The position numbers and the translations under genes were made by a program. DNA of 64,000 bases. Source: Pseudodonghicola flavimaris (GTDB taxonomy: Bacteria; Pseudomonadota; Alphaproteobacteria; Rhodobacterales; Rhodobacteraceae). Shown piece after piece: positions 1 through 7,349 of this stretch. The notes under the pieces were generated by a model. It was given only the letters and a program-made list of their open reading frames with translations. It ran no database searches and was not told the origin of the DNA. The stretch is from the NCBI RefSeq assembly GCF_030164425.1, contig NZ_JASNJD010000006.1, positions 1-64,000 of the forward strand, given 5' to 3'. How positions within the stretch are numbered: the stretch's first letter is position 1; each line of letters opens with the position of its first letter.

Positions 1-112
1 CCCAGCGATCTGAGAAACGCAGTCTGAGCATCCATTGCGAAACGCACTCCCATCTTGAGATGGGTATCACCTCGCAGTCCGCGCCGGCGCAGACAACGTG
101 CCGCTCAGACAC
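1..112 (-). CDS. Possible start of a further island gene (partial, unrecognised)
   Basis: Directly downstream of the ATPase gene the minus strand stays open from a GTG at 112 to the edge of the window, about 37 codons. The deduced start reads MSERHVVCAGADCEV. There is no clear Shine-Dalgarno sequence, and a second frame starting with ATG at 53 is also open to the edge, so the choice is uncertain. I recognise no family. It is listed only because the island clearly continues leftwards and this would be the next cargo gene. Confidence 0.2.
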   Translation of the reverse strand, partial: MSERHVVCAGADCEVIPISRWECVSQWMLRLRFSDRW

Positions 113-115
113 CGC

Positions 116-943
116 TTACGTATCTTCGACCAGCTGCCTTACCTGTTCGTAGTCCTCAACAGTCGCGACCACTGCTCCGCTTTCATCCCTCTCCCTTGAA
201 TCTGCGTGCAACAGTGCAACAGTTTTGACCAAGGTGATTACCTTCGGGAAATCCCTCAGGATTCTTGGATGCGATGCGGGAAGCGCCTCCGCAATTTCGC
301 TTAGGAATGGGATGGACACTTCACAGGGGTTCTCTCTCATCTCCCGGTACTTGTCATGGAAGGGCTCCAACTCTTCAGGCGTTGGCTCCGTTGTCCCTGC
401 CCCTGATGCCTGGGCCAACAACACCGCTCTGATCTGCTCCGAGCCTTCCTCGATATTGTAGGTCAGCATCCGAGACTGATCCTCATGGTGGATTCTCGTC
501 GCTGTGGTTGTCATGATCAGACCGCAAGGCCCTTCGACGACTGGCAACTCAATCCCCTGTAACCCGTCTCGGGTGCTCTGCACTGTGGCGTATCTGATCT
601 GCCCTTCGGTCAAGAGTTGCCTTAGGAAAGCCCGTCCAACCCCATTAGACATTCCAGCCGCTTCTTGAATGATCAAGGTCTTATGCCGAAGATCAAGCTG
701 CCCCCCCATGTAGGCCAGTGCTCGTTCCGACATACCCTCGAATTGCTCGTAGGCTTCCGTCGGGACATACCGTTGCGCACATGCGAGACCATATGATTTA
801 CCGCTACTGGCTGGCCCCATGATCAACAGGGAAACCGGCTTATCTTGTAGCGCGGACAGAAGGGACAAGTAGGCCAGAACTGGCAGCTTGGTATCGCCTA
901 TATAGCCATGCTTCCGCAGGCTTTCTTCAAGTTCGTCAATCAA
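116..943 (-). CDS. P-loop ATPase resembling primase-associated helicase of mobile elements
   Basis: A 275-residue protein with a clear Walker A motif GPASSGKS at about residues 43-50. A probable Walker B/sensor stretch (LIIQEAAG, about 88-95) and a TTTATRI stretch follow. This order matches the ATPases found next to or fused with TOPRIM/CHC2 primases in integrative elements and phages, so a role in replication of the excised island is an inference. The start chosen is TTG at 943, because GGAG lies six bases upstream; a TTG at 955 overlaps that ribosome site. No primase domain is visible, so it is short for this group: either a stand-alone helicase subunit or a remnant. It is the last complete gene in the minus-strand run that begins with the integrase. 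Confidence 0.65.
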   Translation of the reverse strand: MIDELEESLRKHGYIGDTKLPVLAYLSLLSALQDKPVSLLIMGPASSGKSYGLACAQRYVPTEAYEQFEGMSERALAYMGGQLDLRHKTLIIQEAAGMSNGVGRAFLRQLLTEGQIRYATVQSTRDGLQGIELPVVEGPCGLIMTTTATRIHHEDQSRMLTYNIEEGSEQIRAVLLAQASGAGTTEPTPEELEPFHDKYREMRENPCEVSIPFLSEIAEALPASHPRILRDFPKVITLVKTVALLHADSRERDESGAVVATVEDYEQVRQLVEDT

Positions 944-1119
944 TTTTATCTCCAATATTCAAGATGTTAAGGGAAGCAGGATCGCAACCCCTACATTAAT
1001 GATCCCATGAAACAGAGGAGACAAAAACGGAGATGAAATGATGAAGGATTTATCCTTTAATCCGTCTTTGGTCGCACAAGTGTGCGCACAATCTGGAAGC
1101 ACTAGGTACCCAGATCAGT

Positions 1120-1521
1120 TCAGAACAATGCGCGATAGGCGACGCCAGCTAGTGCAGCGATTGAGAATATACCAACGAAGAATACTGCCAGCCCAGCAAA
1201 TTTCCATTTATCGTATGCGTAGGCCAGCGCCGCAAAAAAGATGAAGCCGAAGATTAGATCAAGAAACCCAATACCTTCGCCTTGCTCGTATCGACTCCAT
1301 GGCTCTCCATTTAGCGCCCAGTTATCTTGGGCATGACTGAATTCAGGGGGCACGATAACAGTTATTATGGCAATCAGGAGGGTTAAACTGGGAAAAAATA
1401 TAAGCTGCTGATTTCTTTCATCCTTGCCCTGCATATTTTGCTCCGATTTTCTCGCCTCTGTTACGATAGACGCCCAAAGTCCTTCCTCTCTGCCGTCGTC
1501 CTCATTCCTTTTCCGGATCAT
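1120..1521 (-). CDS. Small membrane protein of the island, unknown function
   Basis: A protein of about 133 residues with a charged N-terminus (IRKRNEDDGREEG) and probably three hydrophobic segments: LTLLIAIITVIVP, LIFGFIFFAALAYAY and LAVFFVGIFSIAALAG. The ATG at 1521 overlaps the stop of the upstream gene in an ATGA arrangement, pointing to translational coupling; an ATG at 1527 is also in frame. I recognise no family. Its partner directly upstream is another small membrane protein, so the two may form one membrane complex, but that is inference. Base composition is AT-rich compared with the core genome to the right. Confidence 0.6.
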   Translation of the reverse strand: MIRKRNEDDGREEGLWASIVTEARKSEQNMQGKDERNQQLIFFPSLTLLIAIITVIVPPEFSHAQDNWALNGEPWSRYEQGEGIGFLDLIFGFIFFAALAYAYDKWKFAGLAVFFVGIFSIAALAGVAYRALF

Positions 1522-1826
1522 GTCCATCGGCCATTTCTTAGTCTAAGCCAAAGCCAAGCCGACGCAATGGCGACAATTGCCCCTACTGCCCCGACGTCGA
1601 AGACAAGGGATGCCTTCCACTGGCAGAGATTGCCGAAATTATTGAACGCATGGTGTAACTGTTCTTGTTCCGTCCCAGCGGGCAACGGGCAATCAGCCCG
1701 AAAGAAACCGAGAGCTGTACGTCCAGGAAGTAAGAAGCCCCCAGTGAACAGAAGTTCGTCAAAGAGCCAGACGAAGGCTCCAGTGATAGAAATAGCGGCT
1801 AAGACAATACTCTCTCGCTTACTCAA
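1518..1826 (-). CDS. Small two-segment membrane protein of the island, unknown function
   Basis: A 102-residue protein starting at TTG 1826, supported by a very strong ribosome site AAGGAGG eight bases upstream. It has an N-terminal hydrophobic segment (VLAAISITGAFVWLF) and a C-terminal one (AVGAIVAIASAWLWL), with two cysteines in the intervening loop (ADCPLP, NLCQWK) that could form an extracytoplasmic disulphide. It overlaps the next gene by four bases. No known family is recognised. The strong ribosome site and overlap suggest it is really expressed as part of a two-gene unit. Confidence 0.6.
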   Translation of the reverse strand: MSKRESIVLAAISITGAFVWLFDELLFTGGFLLPGRTALGFFRADCPLPAGTEQEQLHHAFNNFGNLCQWKASLVFDVGAVGAIVAIASAWLWLRLRNGRWT

Positions 1827-1962
1827 ACTACGCGCCTCCTTACCTGGATAAAACTAGAATAGATGCAACCGTAAATGCAGACCAACCCAAGCGCAGTTTG
1901 GCAAGCCCCCAATAACCTGTAAACCAGTCTCACTCACTCTTCAAAACGTCTTTTACCATCAC

Positions 1963-2352
1963 TCATCCCTTATCGAGATTCAGGAAATATCCATTCATAC
2001 TGTTTGGGCGGCATGATACCCTTACCCGAATTTTGTTGAGCGACTTGATCTCAACATTGGGGTAGCCTTCAAGCTTTGCCTGCGCATCCTTGATGCTGGT
2101 GGCCACATAGAGATCGACCCTTGGCTCATTATCCCAACCGCATACTCCGACAACCTCCACCCCAACGGCCTTAATGCTCTTGTCTTCGGGTATGACAAAA
2201 CACCCATCGCTTCCACCCAAATGCAAGGTAGCACTGTCATTCATAAAGACATGCTCTCGCATTCCAACTTCCACAACCGACTGAAAATCTGGCGGCTCCT
2301 CACACATCAGGATGGAAAGGATTAGTTCCAACATAAGCTCACACAGGCTCAA
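1963..2352 (-). CDS. Hypothetical island protein
   Basis: About 129 residues if it starts at TTG 2352, or about 123 from the ATG at 2334; neither start has a convincing ribosome site. The upstream gene ends 13 bases before, so the two are probably co-transcribed. The sequence is a mix of strands and short helices ending in IRVRVSCRPNSMNGYFLNLD. No signal peptide, membrane segment or catalytic motif stands out. I do not recognise the family. An overlapping frame within this stretch (2022-2240) looks like a shadow. Confidence 0.5.
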   Translation of the reverse strand: MSLCELMLELILSILMCEEPPDFQSVVEVGMREHVFMNDSATLHLGGSDGCFVIPEDKSIKAVGVEVVGVCGWDNEPRVDLYVATSIKDAQAKLEGYPNVEIKSLNKIRVRVSCRPNSMNGYFLNLDKG

Positions 2353-2365
2353 TACATACTATCAT

Positions 2366-2887
2366 TCATTCTTCCCCAGAACGCCTCAGTTGCCTGTACT
2401 CCACCCTGATAATTTTCTCGATTGATTTCACTTGGATCATTTCCAACCCGTTTTCTAACATCCATTCCCTGAGCTGTCTGGCCTGCTCGGAAACCGTAGC
2501 GGCAAGTTCACCGCGCCCCGCCCTTGAACGCAACTCCTCAACGATAGCCTCCTTGTTTGAAGGTCGGCCCCTCGGTCTTACTGGCGGTGCCTGATCAGGG
2601 AACCAGAAGCGCGGCAAGGGCCAGCCCTGCTTAATCGCAAACTCCTCAACCCAATCTTTTGTAACCCCCGTTTCAGGCGAAGGGAGGGATTCCAAGTCAC
2701 AGACGTCTTCGACGGGAACCAGACCCTCAGCCCGCCAGTCTCTCCCCAGTGCTAAATTAACATGAGCTCTTTGTAGTTCTGCCTCAATCACCTTCTGGGG
2801 AAGCCCCACTGTGCGCTCCCGATGCCATTCTTGCGCAATGACGTTGATCGGCAGAATTCTTACATTCCTATAGGGGTCGGTTGGCAA
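2366..2887 (-). CDS. Hypothetical island protein with a C-terminal basic helical domain
   Basis: A 173-residue soluble protein that begins at TTG 2887 and overlaps the integrase 3' end by 28 bases, so it is likely translated from the integrase message. The C-terminal third starts with RPRGRPSNKEAIVEEL and continues into helices ending IEKIIRVEYRQLRR. From general knowledge, similar GRPS...I..Y endings occur in small proteins encoded near integrases in alphaproteobacterial genomes, where a DNA-binding role is often supposed but unproven. No enzyme motif is seen. It could be a directionality or replication accessory factor; this is inference from position only. Confidence 0.55.
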   Translation of the reverse strand: MPTDPYRNVRILPINVIAQEWHRERTVGLPQKVIEAELQRAHVNLALGRDWRAEGLVPVEDVCDLESLPSPETGVTKDWVEEFAIKQGWPLPRFWFPDQAPPVRPRGRPSNKEAIVEELRSRAGRGELAATVSEQARQLREWMLENGLEMIQVKSIEKIIRVEYRQLRRSGEE

Positions 2888-3987
2888 ATCTTCACTTGCT
2901 CCAAGTATTCTCTCTTGCGCTCCAAGTTAAAGCCACGTCCGTAGCGTGTTCCAACGCCACCAACGCTGCTCCACCCACCGATGTTGTCGATAAGCTCCAA
3001 CGGGGCACCAACGTCCCTCAGGCGGTCCCTCATTGTATGTCGGAAACAATGGCAGGTCAGGTCACCGTAGGTTTTTGAGAGGTACTTGTTAAGCGTGTTG
3101 CTCGCATGAGTAGCGACGAAGCCGGTCTCCTTCTTCCACCGGGGGAAGACATAAGCCTCTTTTCCAGCCCTCTCTTGAAGCATGTGCATCGCCTCAAGGG
3201 CAGCCCCGATTAGCGGAACCTCCCGCTCAGAGTTTCGTGTCTTGAGTCTCCTCAGCGGGTGGGGAGTGATACGCATTACCGCTTCACCCAAACAAACGTC
3301 CTCCCACCGCAAGCCAACGACCTCAGCCAGCCGCGCACCTGTCTCACCGAGGATCGGCAGAACCAATCTTGTGTCTTTCCCAGACGCCAGAGCCTCGATG
3401 TACAAGGCGGCCAATTGCTCACTTGAGAATACCGCTCTGCTGCTGGCGTCTTTGCCTTCGTGCGGGATGTTCAACCGGGCGAAGGGGTTTCGCTTGTCTT
3501 CTTCCTGTTCATGGAAACCGAACTCGAAAACGGCATGAAGGGACTGGATTCTACGCCTAACTGTTGCACTCTTGTTGCCTTTTTCAAGAAGGGCCTGCAC
3601 CAGTTGTCTTGCCTCCGCCCGCGTATACTGGGCGATATCTTTGTTCCCGCAGATATCCAGAAGCGCCGCCACAGCAAGGCGGACAGGACGTTCACAGATA
3701 TCCCTGAGGGCAAGATACTGTTCGAGACAAGCGGCAAGGTCCATCGACTTAGGTGACAGGCTATGGGCAAGCCTCTGCACATCAACAGGGAGAACATTGT
3801 CAGCAGCCCACAGCGCATCCAGTTTGGAACTTAGAGCACTGGCTGTCTTTTCTGCCTTGTCTTCGTCCCGCCCTAAGTTCACTCGAACTAGAGTGCACCC
3901 GAAGGCTTCCGCCACCCCCTTAGGCACCCGGCGATTGTAGTAGTATGTCTCCCCACGTCGAACCGTGTGACGCAATTTGTATACCAT
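2860..3987 (-). CDS. Tyrosine recombinase / island integrase
   Basis: A 375-residue phage-type integrase that would insert and excise the island at the neighbouring tRNA-Leu gene. The N-terminus (HTVRRGETYYYNRRVPKG) looks like the short beta domain common in proteobacterial integrases, followed by a core-binding helical region and the catalytic domain. Catalytic residues are visible in order: R219 (GARLAEVVGLRW), a probable K249, H313 and R316 (HCFRHTMR), W339 in the usual His/Trp position (GGWSS) and Y349 (TRYGRG). The ATG at 3987 is chosen because GGAG lies six bases upstream; the frame stays open further upstream, but only by running antisense through the tRNA. The start is 57 bases beyond the tRNA 3' end, on the same strand. 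Confidence 0.95.
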   Translation of the reverse strand: MVYKLRHTVRRGETYYYNRRVPKGVAEAFGCTLVRVNLGRDEDKAEKTASALSSKLDALWAADNVLPVDVQRLAHSLSPKSMDLAACLEQYLALRDICERPVRLAVAALLDICGNKDIAQYTRAEARQLVQALLEKGNKSATVRRRIQSLHAVFEFGFHEQEEDKRNPFARLNIPHEGKDASSRAVFSSEQLAALYIEALASGKDTRLVLPILGETGARLAEVVGLRWEDVCLGEAVMRITPHPLRRLKTRNSEREVPLIGAALEAMHMLQERAGKEAYVFPRWKKETGFVATHASNTLNKYLSKTYGDLTCHCFRHTMRDRLRDVGAPLELIDNIGGWSSVGGVGTRYGRGFNLERKREYLEQVKICQPTPIGM

Positions 3988-3993
3988 CTGAAG

Positions 3994-4039
3994 CTCCAAG
4001 CTTTGAATAACACTCGGACAACAAACAGTTTTCTTGGAG
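3994..4039 (-). promoter_or_regulatory. Inverted repeat that includes the integrase ribosome-binding site
   Basis: On the transcribed strand CTCCAAG (4039-4033) just after the tRNA is perfectly complementary to CTTGGAG (4000-3994), and the second arm contains the GGAG ribosome site of the integrase. The seven-base arms are separated by 32 bases. If transcription runs through from the tRNA the ribosome site could be masked. Alternatively the arms may be integrase arm-binding sites. Seen in sequence; function is inferred. Confidence 0.3.
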
Positions 4040-4043
4040 AGTA

Positions 4044-4130
4044 TGGTGCGGTCGAGAAGACTCGAACTTCCACTCCGGTTAAGGAACAGCGACCTCAACG
4101 CTGCGCGTCTACCAATTCCGCCACGACCGC
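4044..4130 (-). tRNA. tRNA-Leu(GAG), island insertion site
   Basis: The minus strand gives an 87-base tRNA including an encoded CCA end. The acceptor stem pairs GCGGTCG with CGACCGC. The D-arm is of leucine type (GCGGAATTGGTAGACGCG), the anticodon stem is CAGCG/CGCTG with loop TTGAGGT (anticodon GAG), there is a long variable arm as expected for leucine, and the T-loop is TTCGAGT. The gene is intact, so the island restored its 3' end on integration. The 3' half is the expected att core; the second copy should lie beyond the left edge of the window. Confidence 0.95.
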
Positions 4131-4459
4131 ACTGTCTTAGCTTGGTAGGCGGCCTCTTAGCGAACGCGCAGGAGGATGTGAAGAGGAAATAAGCCTGCCG
4201 CGCAAAATATCCCGTTGCGGTGCGGCTCCGCTCTGCACCGGAGCCTTGCCGCCGCCCCGTCGGATGGCGTGGCCTCCGCCAGAGCGCATCATTCAGGAGG
4301 AGGCTGTCCGGGCATCGCGGTCGGCAAACGGCGCAGGATCCGGCCGGGACTGGGAAGGACGATGCGGCCGCCGCGAAGGCGGCCACCGCGCCGACTGGGA
4401 ACGCGGATTTGCGCCCCGCCCCTCTTCCCCCCGGCCGCGTTCCGCGCTAGGTCCGCCGC
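4131..4459. other. Intergenic region between tRNA-Leu and lipB
   Basis: About 330 bases of high-GC sequence with no convincing gene on either strand. It must hold the promoter of the tRNA (reading left) and of lipB (reading right), but I cannot mark boxes with confidence. A GGCTCCG / CGGAGCC inverted repeat lies at 4224-4245. The abrupt rise in GC compared with the integrase marks the return to core chromosome. Confidence 0.5.
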
Positions 4460-5113
4460 ATGGTCGAATGGAAAATCACCGACGGGCTCACCGCGTATCA
4501 GGACGCGCTGGACTTCATGGAGGCCCGCGTGGCGCAGATCGCCGCCGGCGAGGCGGAGGAATGCATCTGGCTGCTGGAGCATCCGCCGCTCTACACCGCC
4601 GGCACCAGCGCCCGGCCCGAGGATCTGACCGATCCCGATCGCTTCCCGGTCTACGAGGCCCGGCGCGGCGGGCAATATACCTATCACGGACCCGGCCAGC
4701 GGGTGGTCTATGTGATGCTCGACCTCAACAGGCGCGGCCGCGACGTGCGCGCCTTCGTCCAGCAGCTGGAAACCTGGGTGATCGCCGCCCTGGCCGACTT
4801 CAACATCAGCGGACATATCCGCGACGGACGCGTCGGCGTCTGGGTCGAGCGGCCGGAGAAGCCGAGAACGATCACCGGCAAGATGGCCGAGGACAAGATC
4901 GCCGCCATCGGCATCCGGCTGCGCAAATGGGTCAGCTTCCACGGTATCTCGATCAACGTCGATCCCGATCTGGAGCATTTCACCGGCATCGTGCCCTGCG
5001 GCATCACCGAATACGGGGTGACCAGCCTGGTCGATCTGGGCCTGCTGGTGACGATGGACGATCTCGACGTGGTGCTGCAACGCAGCTTCGCCGAGGTGTT
5101 CGGCCCGCTCTGA
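4460..5113 (+). CDS. lipB: Octanoyl-[acyl-carrier-protein]:protein octanoyltransferase
   Basis: A 217-residue LipB that moves octanoate from acyl carrier protein to lipoyl-dependent enzyme subunits, the first step of lipoate synthesis in the cytoplasm. The family signature [13 protein letters not shown] is present near residues 73-85. The catalytic lysine is in [10 protein letters not shown] (about residue 143), and the catalytic cysteine is in GIVPCGIT (about residue 178). Length is normal for the family. It stands alone, reading away from the tRNA; the next gene on the strand is 207 bases on, after a dispersed repeat. Confidence 0.96.
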   Translation: MVEWKITDGLTAYQDALDFMEARVAQIAAGEAEECIWLLEHPPLYTAGTSARPEDLTDPDRFPVYEARRGGQYTYHGPGQRVVYVMLDLNRRGRDVRAFVQQLETWVIAALADFNISGHIRDGRVGVWVERPEKPRTITGKMAEDKIAAIGIRLRKWVSFHGISINVDPDLEHFTGIVPCGITEYGVTSLVDLGLLVTMDDLDVVLQRSFAEVFGPL

Positions 5114-5177
5114 GCCCGAAACGGACCGCCCAACGTCCCACCCGGCCCCGACGCTGCCAAGGCCGCTTTGCGGCCTG

Positions 5178-5211
5178 CCTCCGGCGGGGATATTTTGGGC
5201 CAGAAAAAGAC
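5178..5211 (+). repeat. Dispersed intergenic repeat, copy 1
   Basis: Core reads CCTCCGGCGGGGATATTTTG followed by GGCCAGAAAAAGA. The same pattern occurs at 8781-8810 (inverted) and 44410-44440. A GGCCGC-TTT-GCGGCC hairpin lies directly before it (5161-5175). It sits between lipB and ktrA, outside coding sequence. Confidence 0.7.
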
Positions 5212-5320
5212 CAAGGACAGTCCCCTGACGCAGGCCGCGGCACGGGCCGCCCGGCGGCGCGGCGGTTGACATTCCGACGGCCTCGCCCAAGGATCGCCGC
5301 GCCTGCCGGGGAGGGTCGTC

Positions 5321-5983
5321 ATGGCGAAAGAAATCCGCACATTTGCCGTCATCGGGCTCGGCTCCTTCGGTCAGGCCGTGGCCTCGGAACTGGCGCGCTT
5401 CGGCAACAAGGTGATCGGCATCGATCTCGACGATCGCCGGGTGGCGCAGGTGGCCCCGATCCTCGATGCCGCCGTCATCCTCGACACCACCGACGAGCTG
5501 GCACTGCGCGAGGCCGGCATCGACCGCTATGACGTCGCGCTCACCGCCATCGGCCGCGATATCGAGGCCAGCATCCTGACCACCATGAACCTCAAGATGC
5601 TGGGGATCGAGACGATCTGGGCCAAGGCCTCCAGCAGGACCCATCACCGGATCCTGTCGAAGCTGGGCATCGATCGGGTGATTCTGCCGGAACAGGAGAT
5701 GGGCCGACACATCGCCCAGATGCTGAATAACCCCGTGGTGCAGGATTATGTCAGCCTCGGCAACGGCTACAACGTCGTCACCATCGTGATGCCGGAGCGG
5801 CTGGAGGGCACACCGCTCTCCGCCCTTGGGATCGGCGATCCGCATGACGTCCGGTTGCTGGGGCTGATGCGCGGCACCGAGTTCCGGGCGGCGGAGACGG
5901 CCGATTTCGCTCTCGCCTGCGAGGACAAGCTGATCCTGCTGGGCAAACGCCCCGAGCTGCGCCGGTTCGGCGATTCGCTCTGA
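5321..5983 (+). CDS. ktrA: Potassium channel gating subunit KtrA/TrkA family
   Basis: A 220-residue cytoplasmic regulatory subunit of a KtrAB-type potassium uptake system. The N-terminal Rossmann (RCK_N) domain has the nucleotide-binding motif GLGSFGQAVA at about 12-21 and the acidic end of the second strand (GIDLDD), which binds NAD or adenine nucleotides in this family. The C-terminal part (about 130-215) is an RCK_C domain. One RCK_N/RCK_C unit and the length fit KtrA better than the double-length TrkA. The start ATG follows GGGGAGGG. The membrane partner gene begins 12 bases after its stop, so the pair is an operon. Confidence 0.92.
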   Translation: MAKEIRTFAVIGLGSFGQAVASELARFGNKVIGIDLDDRRVAQVAPILDAAVILDTTDELALREAGIDRYDVALTAIGRDIEASILTTMNLKMLGIETIWAKASSRTHHRILSKLGIDRVILPEQEMGRHIAQMLNNPVVQDYVSLGNGYNVVTIVMPERLEGTPLSALGIGDPHDVRLLGLMRGTEFRAAETADFALACEDKLILLGKRPELRRFGDSL

Positions 5984-5995
5984 TCCGGCGCGCCG

Positions 5996-7339
5996 ATGCA
6001 GCCCCTGCTCTCCACATTCTCCCGCCGGATCGCCCGGACGCCGCCGCCGCTGTTTCTCGCCGCGCTCTATGCGGCGCTGATCCTGGCCGGTGCCCTGCTG
6101 CTGATGCTGCCGGTGTCGCGGACCATCCCGCTCAGCTGGTCGGATGCGATCTTCACCGCCACCTCCGCCGTCACCGTCACCGGGCTGGTGGTCTTCGACA
6201 TCGGCTCGGGTCTGACGCTGTTCGGTGAAATCGTCCTGGCCCTGCTGATCCAGCTGGGCGGCCTGGGGCTGATGACCTTCGCGGTGTTGATCCTCGGCGC
6301 GCTGGGACTGCCGGTGGGGCTGACCGGGCAAATCTATCTGCGCGAGGAGCTGAACCAGAATTCGATGCACCAGCTGATGAAACTGGTGAAGACCATCCTC
6401 AAGGTTGTGCTGGTCTGCGAGCTGGCCGGTGCCCTGCTGCTCTCGGCCAGTTTCATTCCGCATTCCGGGGTGCTGCGCGGCCTGTGGGAGGCGCTGTTTC
6501 ACGCCATATCCGCCTTCAACAACGCCGGCTTCTCCACCTTTCCCGACGGGCTCGTGCCCTTCGCGACCGATCCGCTGGTCAACCTCGTGATCCCGGCGCT
6601 CTTCATGATCGGCGGCATCGGCTATGTGGTGCTGCACGATATCTTCAGCGGCAAGAGCCCGCGGCTATGGTCGATGCACAGCAAGATCATGCTGCTGGGC
6701 ACCGCCATCCTGGTGCCCTGGTCGGTGGGCCTGTTCGCACTGCTGGAATGGCACAATCCCGGCACGCTTGGCCAGTTCGACAGCGTCACTGCCCGGCTGA
6801 TCGTCAGCTGGTTTCAGGGGGTGACGCCCCGCACCGCCGGGTTCAACACCACCGATATCGGCGCCCTGCACGACAGCACCGCGATGCTCTTCATCTCGCT
6901 GATGCTGATCGGCGGCGGCCCCACCTCCACCGCCGGCGGCATCAAGGTCACCACCTTCGTGGTGATGCTGCTGGCCACCGGTGCCTTCTTCCGCCGACAG
7001 AGCCAGATTCACGCCTTTGGCCGCAGCATCGCCCTGGAAGAGGTGCTGAAGGTCATGGCGCTGACGGCGATCTCGGTGATGCTGATCTTCATCGCCGTCT
7101 TCCTGCTGACGATGACGCATGAAGGGCATTTCCTCGACATCAGCTTCGAGGTCGCCAGCGCCTTCGGTACCGCCGGCCTGTCGCGCGGCTTCACCGGCGA
7201 TCTGTCCGGCTTCGGCCGGGCGGTGATCATCGTGGTGATGTTCCTGGGCCGGGTCGGCCCGCTGACGCTGGGCTTCTTCCTCGCCACCCGGACAACGCCG
7301 CGGGTCCGCTACCCCGCCGGCACCATCCACCTGGGCTGA
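5996..7339 (+). CDS. ktrB: Potassium uptake membrane protein, KtrB/TrkH family
   Basis: A 447-residue polytopic membrane protein that forms the potassium pore of the KtrAB system. The four pore-loop repeats are visible in order: SAVTVTGLVV (about 58-67), HAISAFNNAGFS (about 168-179), VTPRTAGFNTT (about 277-287) and ASAFGTAGLSRG (about 387-398), each with the filter glycine. Length matches KtrB. It follows the gating subunit gene by 12 bases. Potassium uptake would be coupled to sodium, as known for the family. Confidence 0.94.
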   Translation: MQPLLSTFSRRIARTPPPLFLAALYAALILAGALLLMLPVSRTIPLSWSDAIFTATSAVTVTGLVVFDIGSGLTLFGEIVLALLIQLGGLGLMTFAVLILGALGLPVGLTGQIYLREELNQNSMHQLMKLVKTILKVVLVCELAGALLLSASFIPHSGVLRGLWEALFHAISAFNNAGFSTFPDGLVPFATDPLVNLVIPALFMIGGIGYVVLHDIFSGKSPRLWSMHSKIMLLGTAILVPWSVGLFALLEWHNPGTLGQFDSVTARLIVSWFQGVTPRTAGFNTTDIGALHDSTAMLFISLMLIGGGPTSTAGGIKVTTFVVMLLATGAFFRRQSQIHAFGRSIALEEVLKVMALTAISVMLIFIAVFLLTMTHEGHFLDISFEVASAFGTAGLSRGFTGDLSGFGRAVIIVVMFLGRVGPLTLGFFLATRTTPRVRYPAGTIHLG

Positions 7340-7349
7340 CCCCCCGGGC

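Noticed and set aside
1038-1075. Near-palindrome AAGGATTTATCCTT as an operator in the island
   Set aside because: Isolated, low-information and not placed before a supported gene.
1038-1244. Plus-strand frame of 68 codons with a GGAG before its ATG
   Set aside because: Most of it runs antisense through the better supported membrane protein gene, and the sequence is Arg/Gln-rich without any conserved look.
2860-4386. Reading the integrase as a 508-residue protein starting at 4386
   Set aside because: The extra N-terminal part would be translated through the tRNA-Leu gene; ATG 3987 has a good ribosome site and starts the conserved domain.
4289-6637. Very long minus-strand open frame opposite lipB, ktrA and ktrB
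   Set aside because: It is a GC-rich shadow frame full of His, Gln, Asp and Gly; the plus-strand genes carry all recognisable motifs.
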